Source of the DNA: VRUE01 sp963702955
Lineage (GTDB): Bacteria > Actinomycetota > Thermoleophilia > Solirubrobacterales > 70-9
Assembly: GCA_963702955.1 (NCBI GenBank)
Contig: OY969774.1
Span: forward strand, 1,178,001 to 1,242,000
Length of the DNA stretch: 64,000 bases
Direction: 5' to 3'
Below, piece by piece: positions 15,942 through 24,775 of the stretch (the first letter of the stretch is position 1; every line of letters starts with the position of its first letter). The notes under the pieces were generated by a model, which was given only the letters and a program-made list of their open reading frames with translations, made no database searches and had not been told where the DNA came from. The translations under genes were made by a program, and so were the position numbers.

Positions 15942-16460
15942 TCAAGGGATGCCGGTCGCGTGAGGATTGCCGCCGGCGACGGCCACCGCCTCGGCCGCCG
16001 GGCGGTCCGACTCGAGCTGGTCGCGGAGCCGGCGCAACGCCCGGCCCCAGTCGCGCTCCAGTCGCATCCCCGCGCCGGAGATCTTCTCCAGGGCTTTGTC
16101 GAGCGAGTTGGTGGGCTCGGTCCAGTGCGACACCCGGACCCTGACCAGCGAGCCGTTTCCCTCCAGCAGCTCCCAGACCGTTGTCACCGGAATCCGATTG
16201 CTGCGCCCGCCGCGACCTCGCTCGACGAGCTTGCGCGGCGGCTCGGACTCGACGATGGCGGTGTCCATCCAGACGGACCTGGGAGGCTGCTTGACGCGGA
16301 AGCGCGCCCCGGCGCCGACCCCGCTGGACTCGATCCGGGTCAGGTGGAAGCCCTCGAGGAAGTGGTCGGTGAAGGACGGTCGCCGGGCCAGGTCGCCGAT
16401 CGCCTCGAAGGCGCGCTCGCGCGGGACGTCGATTTCGACTTCGGCGCTGACCGGGCCCAT
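15942..16460 (-). CDS. SRPBCC (polyketide cyclase/START-like) family protein
   Basis: 172 residues. The N-terminal strand VSAEVEIDVPRERAFEAIGD, the central DHFLEGFHLTRIES and VGAGARFRVKQPPR, and the long C-terminal helix (EKISGAGMRLERDWGRALRRLRDQL) follow the helix-grip fold of SRPBCC proteins, which bind hydrophobic ligands. No catalytic residues can be assigned. It is the only gene on its strand here, divergent from the FHA gene. Confidence 0.8.
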   Translation of the reverse strand: MGPVSAEVEIDVPRERAFEAIGDLARRPSFTDHFLEGFHLTRIESSGVGAGARFRVKQPPRSVWMDTAIVESEPPRKLVERGRGGRSNRIPVTTVWELLEGNGSLVRVRVSHWTEPTNSLDKALEKISGAGMRLERDWGRALRRLRDQLESDRPAAEAVAVAGGNPHATGIP

Positions 16461-16528
16461 CGCGGCGGCAGTCTAGTCGTCTGGTTTGCGCGGGGAGGCG
16501 GAGCGGGTAAGCCTGCGGCAAATCACCG

Positions 16529-17170
16529 ATGTGGCCCCTGCCCGATCGGCGTACGATCGCGTGGCGGAGGGCACCGGAAAGGAGCAGAGCCATTTCCAGT
16601 CCCAGCGTCACCCCAAGCCCAGCTTCGCCCAGCTATTCGACCGGGACTTTTCCCGGCCCCGGGACGTACTTCTGCCTCGAGTGCGGCTCGCACTTGGCGC
16701 TCCTCGAGGACGACAGGCTGCCGGAGTGCCCGCGCTGCAAGGCCACGGACTTCCGCCTCGACTCGATCTTCGAGCCGAGGCAGGAGCACGGCGAGCCGAC
16801 GGCCGAGTTCGCGACCGCCGCCGAGCCGCAGGCGCCGAGCTGGCTGGACGAGGCCCGCGCCGAGCTCTCCCCGGGAAGCCGCCGGCTCGCCTATCGCAAC
16901 GAGGAGGACGACGAGGTTCAGCTCTTCGCCGTGAAGCCGGGCTGGAGCCGGATCGGCCGCAGCGTCGCCGCCGACATCCGCCTCGACGACCCCAGCGTCT
17001 CGCGCCGCCACGCGCTGATCGTCTCCGAACCGGACGAGTCGCTGCGCATCCTCGACGACCGCAGCCTCAACGGCGTCTTCGTCAACGGCGAGGAGGTCGA
17101 GTGGGGCAAGCTCGCCGACGGCGACGAGCTGACGATCGGCAGCTACCGCCTCTTCGTGCTCGAAGCCTGA
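16529..17170 (+). CDS. zinc-ribbon and FHA domain protein
   Basis: 213 residues. A short zinc ribbon has Cys pairs at FCLECGSH and ECPRCKA (about residues 49-75). A C-terminal FHA domain (about 125-213) shows GWSRIGRSVAADIRLDDPSVSRRHALI and NGVFVNGEEV, with the GR..S..R..H pattern that binds phosphothreonine. It probably reads Ser/Thr-kinase signals. The first 40 residues are low-complexity and the start is uncertain; ATG 16529 is the best in-frame candidate. No kinase gene is in the window. Confidence 0.82.
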   Translation: MWPLPDRRTIAWRRAPERSRAISSPSVTPSPASPSYSTGTFPGPGTYFCLECGSHLALLEDDRLPECPRCKATDFRLDSIFEPRQEHGEPTAEFATAAEPQAPSWLDEARAELSPGSRRLAYRNEEDDEVQLFAVKPGWSRIGRSVAADIRLDDPSVSRRHALIVSEPDESLRILDDRSLNGVFVNGEEVEWGKLADGDELTIGSYRLFVLEA

Positions 17171-17201
17171 GCCCCGGTTTCCGGCCACCGCCGCCCGTAG
17201 C

Positions 17202-17600
17202 ATGGCGTCGGTGAGCCCTTCGCAAGACCCGTCGGTCGCGGCCGACCAAGCCCGCGCCCGCCTGCACGAGGAGATCGAGCGCGTTCGAGTGGGCGTCGAG
17301 GAGATGCTCACCGAGCAGGAGGATCTCCCCGGTGCCGAGGAATTGCGGCGTGAGCTGGACGCCCTGCGCGAGGAGACCCGCCGCTACGTCAAGAAGCGGA
17401 TCGGCAAGGCCGAGAAGCGGCTCGACAAGTCAGTCGGCAAGCTCGACGAGCGCACCCGCGAGCTGGAGCGCCGTTTCGAGGCCTTCGAGCAGGACCGCAA
17501 GTACGCCGAGTGGCGAATCCACACCAACACCGAGCAGATGCTGGACGGTCTGCTGCGCGAGGTCCGCGCCATCGCCGACCTCCTGACCAAGACCCGGTAG
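17202..17600 (+). CDS. hypothetical coiled-coil protein
   Basis: 132 residues, almost wholly charged helix: REELDALREETRRYVKKRIG-like heptads run from about 20 to 110, followed by HTNTEQMLDGLLREVRAIADLL. It has no signal peptide or membrane segment. It is likely an elongated dimer. It follows the FHA gene by 31 bases on the same strand and may be co-transcribed. The function is unknown. Confidence 0.7.
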   Translation: MASVSPSQDPSVAADQARARLHEEIERVRVGVEEMLTEQEDLPGAEELRRELDALREETRRYVKKRIGKAEKRLDKSVGKLDERTRELERRFEAFEQDRKYAEWRIHTNTEQMLDGLLREVRAIADLLTKTR

Positions 17601-17604
17601 GCGT

Positions 17605-20600
17605 CTACTCGGTCGAGATGCTCGGGTCCGCCTGCACCTTGTGCGGGACGACCATCAGGAAGTTGTCGGCGGCGCTGGCTGCCAGCGAGAGCATCCGCTC
17701 GGCCTCCTCGTCCTGGTCGGTGGCACGCAGTTCTTCGGCGTAGTGGGAGAGCAGGTCTTCGACGTCGAGGCCGCCCTCGGGGTCGAGCTCGCGCAGCTCC
17801 ACTTTCGCGCCCTCGCCGAGCCGCCGCTCGATCGCCTCGCGGTCGATGCCGAAGGCGCCGTGACGCACGTAGACGCGGCCGCCGGTCATCCCGGCGCAGG
17901 CCCAGGGGCCGAGGTCGCCGAGGACCACGGCGCGGCCCGAGGTCATGTACTCGAAGGCGAAGCCCTTGGCGTTGGCGCGGTCGACGAGGCAGCCACGGCT
18001 GTCGTCGATCGCCTCCTCGGGCTCGCCGCCGAGCACCACGTCGGCGCCGGAGAGGCGGATGCAGAAGCGCGAGTCGGCCGAGCCCTGGACGAAGAGGCGG
18101 CCGCGCTGGGCGCCGTAGGCGAAGGACTTGCCGACCGAGCCGTTCAGCCGCCTTCCCTTCGCGCCCTTGCCCTTCAGCACCGCGACCGTGCCGCCCAGCA
18201 TCGTCTTGCCGACGCCGTCCTGGGCGCCGCCCTCGACCCGGATCGAAACGCCGTAGGAGTTGAAGGCGCCGAGGCCCTGGCCGGCGACCGAGCCGCCGTT
18301 GAACTCGAGGCTCGCCAGCACGTCGTCGTTCGACTCGGGGCCGTCGTCGAAGATGCGCGAGCGGGCGATCGCCCCGGACAGCTCGGTGCCGAGCACGCGG
18401 TCGTTGGCGTCGGTGTGGCGCGGGAAGTCGCTGCGCACGGTGTGGCCGGAGCAGACTTCGCCGGCGAGGGCGCCGATCTGCGCCGAGGCGGACTTTGCCT
18501 CCATCCGGATCGGGCGGGCGACGACGAGCCCCGCTTCGGCCCGCTGGTCGGCGATCTCCTCGCCGACCGGCAGGTCGAGCGGCTCGAGGTCGAGGAACTC
18601 CTCCAGCGGCGTGATCAGCGGCGCCAGGTCGATCTGGTCGTGGTGGGAGACCTGCTCGAGCAGGTCATAGCGTCCGATCAGGTCCTGGGCGCGGTCGTAG
18701 CCGAGCGAGGCGACGACCCGCTTGACCTCCTCCCCCATCGCGGCGAAGAAGCGGGCGCAGCTCTCGGCGGCGCCGTCGACCTCCTGCGGGGTGAACTTCT
18801 TCAGCCCGTGCTGCTGGGCCTGCTCGACCGTCTCGATCTGGGTGGCGATGCCGACGTGGCAGGTGTCGAGCTGGCAGCCGCGGCAGATCGTGCAGCCGAG
18901 GCTGACCATCGCCAGGGTGCCGAAGCCGACCCGGTTGGCGCCGAGGCAGTGCAGCTTGACGATGTCGTGGCCGGTGCGGTAGCCGCCGTCGGCCCAGATC
19001 TCGACCCGGTTGCGCAGGCCGGCCTCCATCAGCGCCCGGTGCACGGCGCGGGTGCCGATGTCCGACGGCAGCCCGACGTGGCGCAGGGCGTGCTGGCGGG
19101 CGGCGCCGGTGCCGCCCTCGAAGCCGGAGAGGGTGATGATGTCGGCGCCGGCCTTGGCGATCCCGAGACCGATCGTGCCGATGTTCGGCACCACCGGAAC
19201 CTTGACCGAGACGCGCACGTCGGGGTTGACGGTCTTCAGCTCGTCGATCAGCTCGGCGAGGTCCTCGATCGAGTAGAGGTCGTGGTTGTTGGAGGGCGAG
19301 ATCAGGTCGGTGCCCGGCGCCGCGTTGCGGGCGGCGGCGACCTTCTCGGAGACCTTCTTGCCGGGCAGGTGGCCGCCCTCGCCTGGCTTCGCCCCCTGGC
19401 CGATCTTGATCTCGGCGAGGTAGGAGGAGTTGAGCATCTCGGCCGAGACGCCGAAGCGGCCCGAGGCGACCTGCTGGCCGCGCCATTTGCGGTAGTGCCC
19501 GTACATGTCGCGGATCTCGCCGCCCTCGCCGTTGACGCAGAGGACGTTGATCGCCTTCGCCGCCTCGGCGTAGGCGCGGAAGGCCGGCTCGGACTGCGAG
19601 CCGAAGCTCATCGAGGAGATCACCACCGGGTAGTCGTGGTGGCCGACGCCGGCGTCGACGACGCCGGGGTCCTTCAGAGGCTCCCGGTCCCCCACCAGCC
19701 CCATCACGTGGCGCATCGAGATCGGGCTCTGCTTCTCCAGGTCGCGGACTTTCTCCGAGTACTCCTCGTAGGAGCCGGAGCCGTTCGCGGTCGCGATCGC
19801 CGCCTTGTAGACCTTCGGGTAGAAGCGGAACGTCTTCGCCGGTTTGGCGTCCTCGTCGCCGGCCAGGATCCGCGCCCGCTCGTTGCTGCCCTCGTCGAGC
19901 GCGGCGAAGCCGGCGCCACCCGACTCCGAGGCGGCGAAGGCCTCGGTCTGGAAGATCTCGGCCAGCTCCGGCTGCACGCCGATCGAGGAGAACTGGCGCG
20001 CGTAGCCGCGTACCTCGTGGATCCCGATCGTCGAGATCACTTTCTCGATCCCCTTGGCGAGCGCCGCGCAGAGGTTGCGGATGTCGGACTCGTAGTCCTC
20101 GACGCAGATCACCTCGACCATCGTGTACGGGCAGACGCCGTTGGCGCCGAGGCCGAGCGCCAGCATCGTGTCGTGGACGTTGCGGATCGCCGCCGAGCGC
20201 AGGACGATGCCGCAGCGCCGCCGCAGGTTCTCCTCGCCCGGCTCGACCCGGAACTGCTTCAGCGCCTGGTCGACCGCCGAGGTCGCCAGGTGCGGGTCGA
20301 GGTAGCGGCGGTCGGCGTCGTAGACGGTGCGGTCGGTGAGGATCAGCAGCTCGGCGCCGTCGCGTACCTTCTTCACCGCCTCCTGCTTGATCCGCTCGAT
20401 CGCCCCCTTCGTCGTCTCCGACTCGAGCAGCGAGATGTCGACCGCGCCGGCCCGGCCCCGGAACTCCTCCCAGAGGTCCTCGAGCAGGTAGGTGCGCTGC
20501 TCGCGGGCGATCCGGCGGTAGGTCTTGTCGGAGAGCGGCGCCAGGCCGTGATGGCCGCCGAGGATCACCGGGAACGAGGTCTCGACCGTGCCGGTGTCCT

Positions 20601-22272
20601 CGCCGGCGGCGTCGATCGAGGGGCGGCGGCCGAAGACCGCGCGGGTGGAGAAGTGCTCGACCTCGCGCTCGCGGTCGATCGCCGGGTTGGTGACGACAGC
20701 GACCGTCTCCTTGAAGTAGTCGGCCAGGTTCTGACGCTCGGGAGAGAGCGCCGCCAGCGGCCCGTCGTAGCCCAGCGAACCGATCGGCTCAGCCCCGTTG
20801 GAGGCCATCTGCTGGACGAGTTTGACGTCGTCGCGCTGCCAGCCGAAGCCGGCGAGGACGCGGTCGGCGACCTTGACCGGCTCTTCGGGACCGGCGTCGG
20901 AGTAGCCGGGCACGTCGGCGCCTTCGAGCGGCCCGCCGGTCTCCAACGCGCGGTCGTAGGGAGCGACCTCGGTGGCCCCGTTGCGGGCGAGCCAGCGGTC
21001 GCGGACGATCCGCAGCATCTCGTGGTGGGGGTGCAGGGTCGAGCGCCTGCTCTCGCGGTCGATCGCCACCATCGCCTTCTCGCCGGGAGCGAGCGGCTTC
21101 GGCTCGGACACCATCTCGGCGACCGCGACGACGCCGGGCTCGGAGCTGAAGACGAAGTCGTCGCCCGTCTCGACCTGCCAGAGGGGGCGCAGGCCGAGCG
21201 CGTCGGCGGAGAAGACGCACTCGTCGGCCTGGCGGGCGATCAGCGCCACCGGCCCCTGCGCGAACGGTCCCATCGCCTGGTGCAGGTACATGTAGAAGCG
21301 GTGCAGGTCCTCGGGCAGCGAGCGGATCTCCTCGACGATCGGCGGCACCACCATCTCCATCGCCTCGGCGAGGCTGAGCCCGCCGCGGCTGACCAGGGTG
21401 TCGATCGTCCGGTTCAGGTCCTGGGAGTCCGAGGAGCCCGGCCGGATCGGGACGCCGAGCATCCGTGCCTCCTGGCGCAGCTGCTCGATCGTGTTGATCT
21501 CGCCGTTGTGGCCGAGCACCGAGAACGGCTGCACCCGCTTGAACGAGGGCCAGGTGTTGGTCGAGTAGCGGTTGTGGCCGAAGCAGCCGATCGTCTCGAA
21601 GCGCTCGTCGCGCAGGTCGGGGTAGTACGCGCCGAGCACCTTGGGAGCCCCCATCACCTTGTAGACGCAGGTCGTCGCCGAGAGCGAGGGAACGTGGACG
21701 TCGAGCTCCTGCTCGAGTTCGATCAGCAGGTCGAAGAGGACCTGATCGCGGCGCGAGGCGTCGGCAACGAGGCCGGCGATCTGCCAGAAGTGGGGCTCCT
21801 CCTCGCGCGCGGTCGGGCCGAGAGCGGGCGAGTCGACGATGCCGATCCGCTCGGCGAGGATGCGGAAGCCGCCCTGGCCGAGCAGCTCGCGAGCGTCGTG
21901 CTGGACCTGCTCGAGGTCCTGCGAGCGCTCGACGAAGACGTGGCCGACGGCGAAGGCGTCGTCGAGGGTCAGTGAGGGGTCGTGGCCGCCGGAGCGGACC
22001 TCCTCGGCCCAGATCTTGCGCGGGATGTCGAGCAGCAGGCCGCAGCCGTCGCCCTCGCCATCGACGTTGCCGGCCCGGTGGAGCATCTTCCCCAGGGCCG
22101 GGATCGCGCGCTCGATCGGTTCGTGGCTCGGCGTCGCGTCCTTGCGCACCGAGGCGTAGATCGCGCAAGCGTCCTTGTCCTCGACGCTGGGGGGCGAGAC
22201 GAGCGGCCGGTACGGCAACTCGGGCGAGTAGCGCTTTACCTTCGCCTCAGGGCGTGACTGGTGCTCGGACAA
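17605..22272 (-). CDS. gltB: glutamate synthase large subunit
   Basis: 1555 residues, the normal length for the large subunit of NADPH-GOGAT. A 35-residue propeptide would be removed to expose Cys36 (KDACAIYA), the nucleophile of the N-terminal amidotransferase. The central and FMN-binding domains follow, with the 3Fe-4S cysteines in CRGCQLDTCHVG (near 1120-1135) and the C-terminal beta-helix (GGSVAGQGLGAF). It makes glutamate from 2-oxoglutarate and glutamine. The start is TTG 22272, supported by GGGAGGT 3-4 bases upstream. The small subunit gltD is not next to it. Confidence 0.95.
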   Translation of the reverse strand: MSEHQSRPEAKVKRYSPELPYRPLVSPPSVEDKDACAIYASVRKDATPSHEPIERAIPALGKMLHRAGNVDGEGDGCGLLLDIPRKIWAEEVRSGGHDPSLTLDDAFAVGHVFVERSQDLEQVQHDARELLGQGGFRILAERIGIVDSPALGPTAREEEPHFWQIAGLVADASRRDQVLFDLLIELEQELDVHVPSLSATTCVYKVMGAPKVLGAYYPDLRDERFETIGCFGHNRYSTNTWPSFKRVQPFSVLGHNGEINTIEQLRQEARMLGVPIRPGSSDSQDLNRTIDTLVSRGGLSLAEAMEMVVPPIVEEIRSLPEDLHRFYMYLHQAMGPFAQGPVALIARQADECVFSADALGLRPLWQVETGDDFVFSSEPGVVAVAEMVSEPKPLAPGEKAMVAIDRESRRSTLHPHHEMLRIVRDRWLARNGATEVAPYDRALETGGPLEGADVPGYSDAGPEEPVKVADRVLAGFGWQRDDVKLVQQMASNGAEPIGSLGYDGPLAALSPERQNLADYFKETVAVVTNPAIDREREVEHFSTRAVFGRRPSIDAAGEDTGTVETSFPVILGGHHGLAPLSDKTYRRIAREQRTYLLEDLWEEFRGRAGAVDISLLESETTKGAIERIKQEAVKKVRDGAELLILTDRTVYDADRRYLDPHLATSAVDQALKQFRVEPGEENLRRRCGIVLRSAAIRNVHDTMLALGLGANGVCPYTMVEVICVEDYESDIRNLCAALAKGIEKVISTIGIHEVRGYARQFSSIGVQPELAEIFQTEAFAASESGGAGFAALDEGSNERARILAGDEDAKPAKTFRFYPKVYKAAIATANGSGSYEEYSEKVRDLEKQSPISMRHVMGLVGDREPLKDPGVVDAGVGHHDYPVVISSMSFGSQSEPAFRAYAEAAKAINVLCVNGEGGEIRDMYGHYRKWRGQQVASGRFGVSAEMLNSSYLAEIKIGQGAKPGEGGHLPGKKVSEKVAAARNAAPGTDLISPSNNHDLYSIEDLAELIDELKTVNPDVRVSVKVPVVPNIGTIGLGIAKAGADIITLSGFEGGTGAARQHALRHVGLPSDIGTRAVHRALMEAGLRNRVEIWADGGYRTGHDIVKLHCLGANRVGFGTLAMVSLGCTICRGCQLDTCHVGIATQIETVEQAQQHGLKKFTPQEVDGAAESCARFFAAMGEEVKRVVASLGYDRAQDLIGRYDLLEQVSHHDQIDLAPLITPLEEFLDLEPLDLPVGEEIADQRAEAGLVVARPIRMEAKSASAQIGALAGEVCSGHTVRSDFPRHTDANDRVLGTELSGAIARSRIFDDGPESNDDVLASLEFNGGSVAGQGLGAFNSYGVSIRVEGGAQDGVGKTMLGGTVAVLKGKGAKGRRLNGSVGKSFAYGAQRGRLFVQGSADSRFCIRLSGADVVLGGEPEEAIDDSRGCLVDRANAKGFAFEYMTSGRAVVLGDLGPWACAGMTGGRVYVRHGAFGIDREAIERRLGEGAKVELRELDPEGGLDVEDLLSHYAEELRATDQDEEAERMLSLAASAADNFLMVVPHKVQADPSISTE

Positions 22273-22334
22273 ATTGACCTCCCGGTTTCCGCGCCTTCTT
22301 CGAGCGGGCGCGCGACGGGTTGACGGGTTGTCGA

Positions 22335-22363
22335 ATTATAGGGGCCGAGCCGAATCAGGCGAA
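22335..22363 (-). promoter_or_regulatory. putative gltB promoter
   Basis: On the minus strand a consensus -10 box TATAAT occupies 22340-22335. A poor -35 candidate (TTCGCC, 22363-22358) lies 17 bases upstream inside the end of the cupin gene. It is 62 bases from the gltB start codon. The perfect -10 stands out in this GC-rich context. Confidence 0.55.
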
Positions 22364-22726
22364 AGACGGCGGCTCGTATTCGCCGCTGGGATGGACGCCG
22401 ATCAGCAGCGCCGACACCGGGGCCTCGGAGCGATTGAGGATCGTGCGGCTGACCGGCGGCTCGATCGAGGCGAAGGTGCCGGCCGGCGCCGGGTGGTCCT
22501 CGCCGCCGATCCGCAGCGTCGCCTCGCCCTCGAGGATCACGTACAGCTCCTGCTGGCCGCTACCCGCCTCGTCGTGCTCGGGAATCTGTCCGCCGGGATC
22601 GATCTCGACCAGGTTGAAGCCGAACGAGGAGGTCCCCAGCGCCTTGCGGGCCAGCCGCCAGGTCGAGTCCCCCGACCCTTCCATCGTCTCGAACTCGTCG
22701 CGGTGCTTGATCGTGTAGCCGGCCAT
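22355..22726 (-). CDS. cupin-domain protein
   Basis: A single-cupin protein of 123 residues. Cupin motif 1 is read from GGQIPEHDEAGSGQQELYVILEG, with His and Glu metal-ligand candidates, and motif 2 from GTFASIEPPVSRTILN, where the usual His is replaced. It is probably a small-molecule-binding or regulatory cupin; the altered second motif argues against a classic metal-dependent enzyme. It lies upstream of gltB on the same strand. Confidence 0.8.
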   Translation of the reverse strand: MAGYTIKHRDEFETMEGSGDSTWRLARKALGTSSFGFNLVEIDPGGQIPEHDEAGSGQQELYVILEGEATLRIGGEDHPAPAGTFASIEPPVSRTILNRSEAPVSALLIGVHPSGEYEPPSFA

Positions 22727-22754
22727 GGTTCAGGCAGCGACCCCGCGCGCAGGC

Positions 22755-23804
22755 TCAGCGGCTCCAGTCGGGTTCGAAGGCGTTGCGGACGAGGACCTTG
22801 GGCTTGCCGCCGCCGTATGGAACCGTGACGACGTTGTGGTCGGGGCCCGGTTCGAAGCCGCCGGTCGAGCCGAGCACCGTGCTCCCGTCCGCGGACAGGG
22901 CGGTGCCGACGAGGCCCTGCTCGCGCTGCTTCGTCAGCGCGTGCTGAGAGCCGGTCCGGGGGTTGACGGTGACCGCGTAGCTGGTGTCCTGACCGCCGAA
23001 CTCGGTGAGCAGGCGACTGCCGTCGGCCGACCACTGGGTCGGCGTCAGGCCGAACACCAACGGGCCGACCTTGGTGTGCGTCAGGCGCCGCACCTTCCCG
23101 CCTTCGGGGTTCATCAGGAAGAGCTCGTTCTTGGGCCCGTTGCGCCGCTGCTTGGCACCGAGCTGCTTGACGAAGACGATCGTCCCGCCCGGGCCCCACA
23201 GCGGGCTGAGCGAGCGATGGTCGTGGGTGAGACGAACGGGCTGGGCGGCGGCTAGCGTCTCGCCGACGGGGATGTCGAACCGGTAGACGTCGCTGCGGGG
23301 CGGAAAGCTTTCGCTCGCCTCCCTGCTGTAGACGAGCTGCCCGCCTTCCGGCGCGAAGCTGACCCCGGAGAAGAAGCCGTGTGCAACCGTCTGCTGCGCG
23401 CCGGTGACGACGTTTATCAGGACCAGCCGCTTCGGCCCGAGTTCGGGGCCGAGCACCGCCGCCACCGAGGACGAGTCGGGCGACCAGGCGAAGACGAACG
23501 GTTCGCGCCAGCCGGTCGCCAGCCCGCTTACCGGCGCGCTGCCGTTCGCCGGCGCCAGCATCAGTTGGGGTTGGGAGGAGCGGCCCTGGCCCTGATGGAG
23601 AAAGGCGACGATCTGGCCGTTCGGCGAGATCCGCGGGTTGGAGCCGGGCGCGATGCGGTGCGGCGTCGAGCCGTTGTCAGCCGCCGACCAGACGCTGGGA
23701 TTCAGCGGATTGCGGGAGAAGACGAGCGTCGCCTGCGCGGTCGCCGGAAGAGCCATGAGGGCTCCCAGCAAGGCCACGACGATCCATCTCGAACGAGCTG
23801 CCAC
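22755..23804 (-). CDS. secreted TolB-like beta-propeller protein
   Basis: 349 residues from GTG 23804. The N-terminus RSRWIVVALLGALMALPATAQA is a Sec signal peptide with cleavage after AQA. The mature chain has repeated WD40-like/PD40 blades: NPRISPNGQIVAF, VFAWSPDSSSVA, GVSFAPEGGQLVYSRE, LSPLWGPGGTIVF, PTQWSADGSRLLT and TALSADGSTVL. It is extracytoplasmic and likely binds a partner or ligand. The frame is open upstream through repeat A1, but the signal peptide fixes the start. Confidence 0.82.
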   Translation of the reverse strand: MAARSRWIVVALLGALMALPATAQATLVFSRNPLNPSVWSAADNGSTPHRIAPGSNPRISPNGQIVAFLHQGQGRSSQPQLMLAPANGSAPVSGLATGWREPFVFAWSPDSSSVAAVLGPELGPKRLVLINVVTGAQQTVAHGFFSGVSFAPEGGQLVYSREASESFPPRSDVYRFDIPVGETLAAAQPVRLTHDHRSLSPLWGPGGTIVFVKQLGAKQRRNGPKNELFLMNPEGGKVRRLTHTKVGPLVFGLTPTQWSADGSRLLTEFGGQDTSYAVTVNPRTGSQHALTKQREQGLVGTALSADGSTVLGSTGGFEPGPDHNVVTVPYGGGKPKVLVRNAFEPDWSR

Positions 23805-23828
23805 GGCACGATGGTAGTGCCCCGCGGC

Positions 23829-23880
23829 AGACGTGCCGTTGATTCGGTGCCCATATTGACCGCTTAGCGACGGCACGTCC
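23829..23880 (-). repeat. family A palindromic element, copy A1 (diverged)
   Basis: A 52-bp element with inverted ends: GACGTGCCGT (23830-23839) pairs with ACGGCACGTC (23870-23879). It has the same length and ends as copies A2 (33552-33603) and A3 (56697-56748) but a diverged centre. Read on the minus strand in the frame of the beta-propeller gene it would give DVPSLSGQYGHRINGTS, similar to the peptide encoded by the other copies. It lies between thrB and the propeller gene. Confidence 0.65.
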
Positions 23881-23890
23881 CTTGATGGGG

Positions 23891-24775
23891 TTAGAGCTCG
23901 GGGACGTCGGCGCCGTGGGGGGTGAAGGGGAGGCGGCGGACCTCGGCCCAGGTCCCGCAGCGGCGTTCCAGCTCCTCCACCACCTTCCCCGCGTCGTCCC
24001 AGGTGGTCCAGACGAGCACGGTCGGCCCGGCGCCGGAGATCGTCGCGCCGAGGGCGCCCAAGCCGCGCGCCTCGTCGACCAGCTCCATCGAGCGCGGGTA
24101 GAGGTCGCGGCGGCGCGGCTGGTGGATGCGGTCTTCGAGCCCGGCGGCAACCAGGTCGAGGTCGCCACGCTGCAGGCCGAGCACCAGGCGCGAGGCGGCG
24201 GCGACGTTGGCGACCGCGTCGGCCAGCGGGATCTCGGCCGGGATCGCCTCGCGGGCGTGCGCGGTCGAGACCTCCTCGGCGGGGATCACGACGATGCCCT
24301 CGAGCCCGCTCGGCGGGTCGAAGCGGGCGGCGCTCGGGGCGCCGGCCCCATCGCGCCCGCAAACGACGAAGCCGCCGTAGATCGCCGCGGCGACGTTGTC
24401 GGGATGGCCCTCCAGCTCGGTCGCCCGCGCCAGCATCTCCTGCTTGGAAAGGGCCAGCTCGAAGAGATGGTCGGCGGCGAACAGGCCGGCGACGATCGCC
24501 GCCGCGCTGGAGCCGAGGCCGCGGGCGAGCGGGATCCCGTCGCCGCCCAGCCGGAAGGCGATGCCGTCGGCCGAGTGGAGGCTCTCGAAGGCACGGACGA
24601 TCAGGTTGTCGCGCCCGGTCGGCACCTCGACGTCCCCCGGGTCGAGCGAGAACTCGCCCGTCTCCTCGACCTCCAGCTCGAGGAACATCGAGAGCGCCGC
24701 CGCCATCGTGTCGTAGCCGGGCCCGAGGTTGGCCGAGGAGGCGGGAACGCGGACGAGCCGGCGGCGAGCGGTCAA
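23891..24775 (-). CDS. thrB: homoserine kinase
   Basis: A GHMP kinase of 294 residues: VRVPASSANLGPGYDTM at the N-terminus and the ATP-binding loop PLARGLGSSAAAIVAG in the first third, then GHPDNVAAAIYGG and the C-terminal ISGAGPTVLVW. It phosphorylates homoserine for threonine synthase. Its TTG start overlaps the thrC stop (TTGA), so translation is coupled. It is the last gene of lysA-hom-thrC-thrB. Confidence 0.95.
   Translation of the reverse strand: MTARRRLVRVPASSANLGPGYDTMAAALSMFLELEVEETGEFSLDPGDVEVPTGRDNLIVRAFESLHSADGIAFRLGGDGIPLARGLGSSAAAIVAGLFAADHLFELALSKQEMLARATELEGHPDNVAAAIYGGFVVCGRDGAGAPSAARFDPPSGLEGIVVIPAEEVSTAHAREAIPAEIPLADAVANVAAASRLVLGLQRGDLDLVAAGLEDRIHQPRRRDLYPRSMELVDEARGLGALGATISGAGPTVLVWTTWDDAGKVVEELERRCGTWAEVRRLPFTPHGADVPEL

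Noticed and set aside
17641..21975. A 1444-codon open frame antisense to gltB
   Set aside because: It is a mirror frame of gltB, with repetitive V/D/R/A-rich content and no domain.
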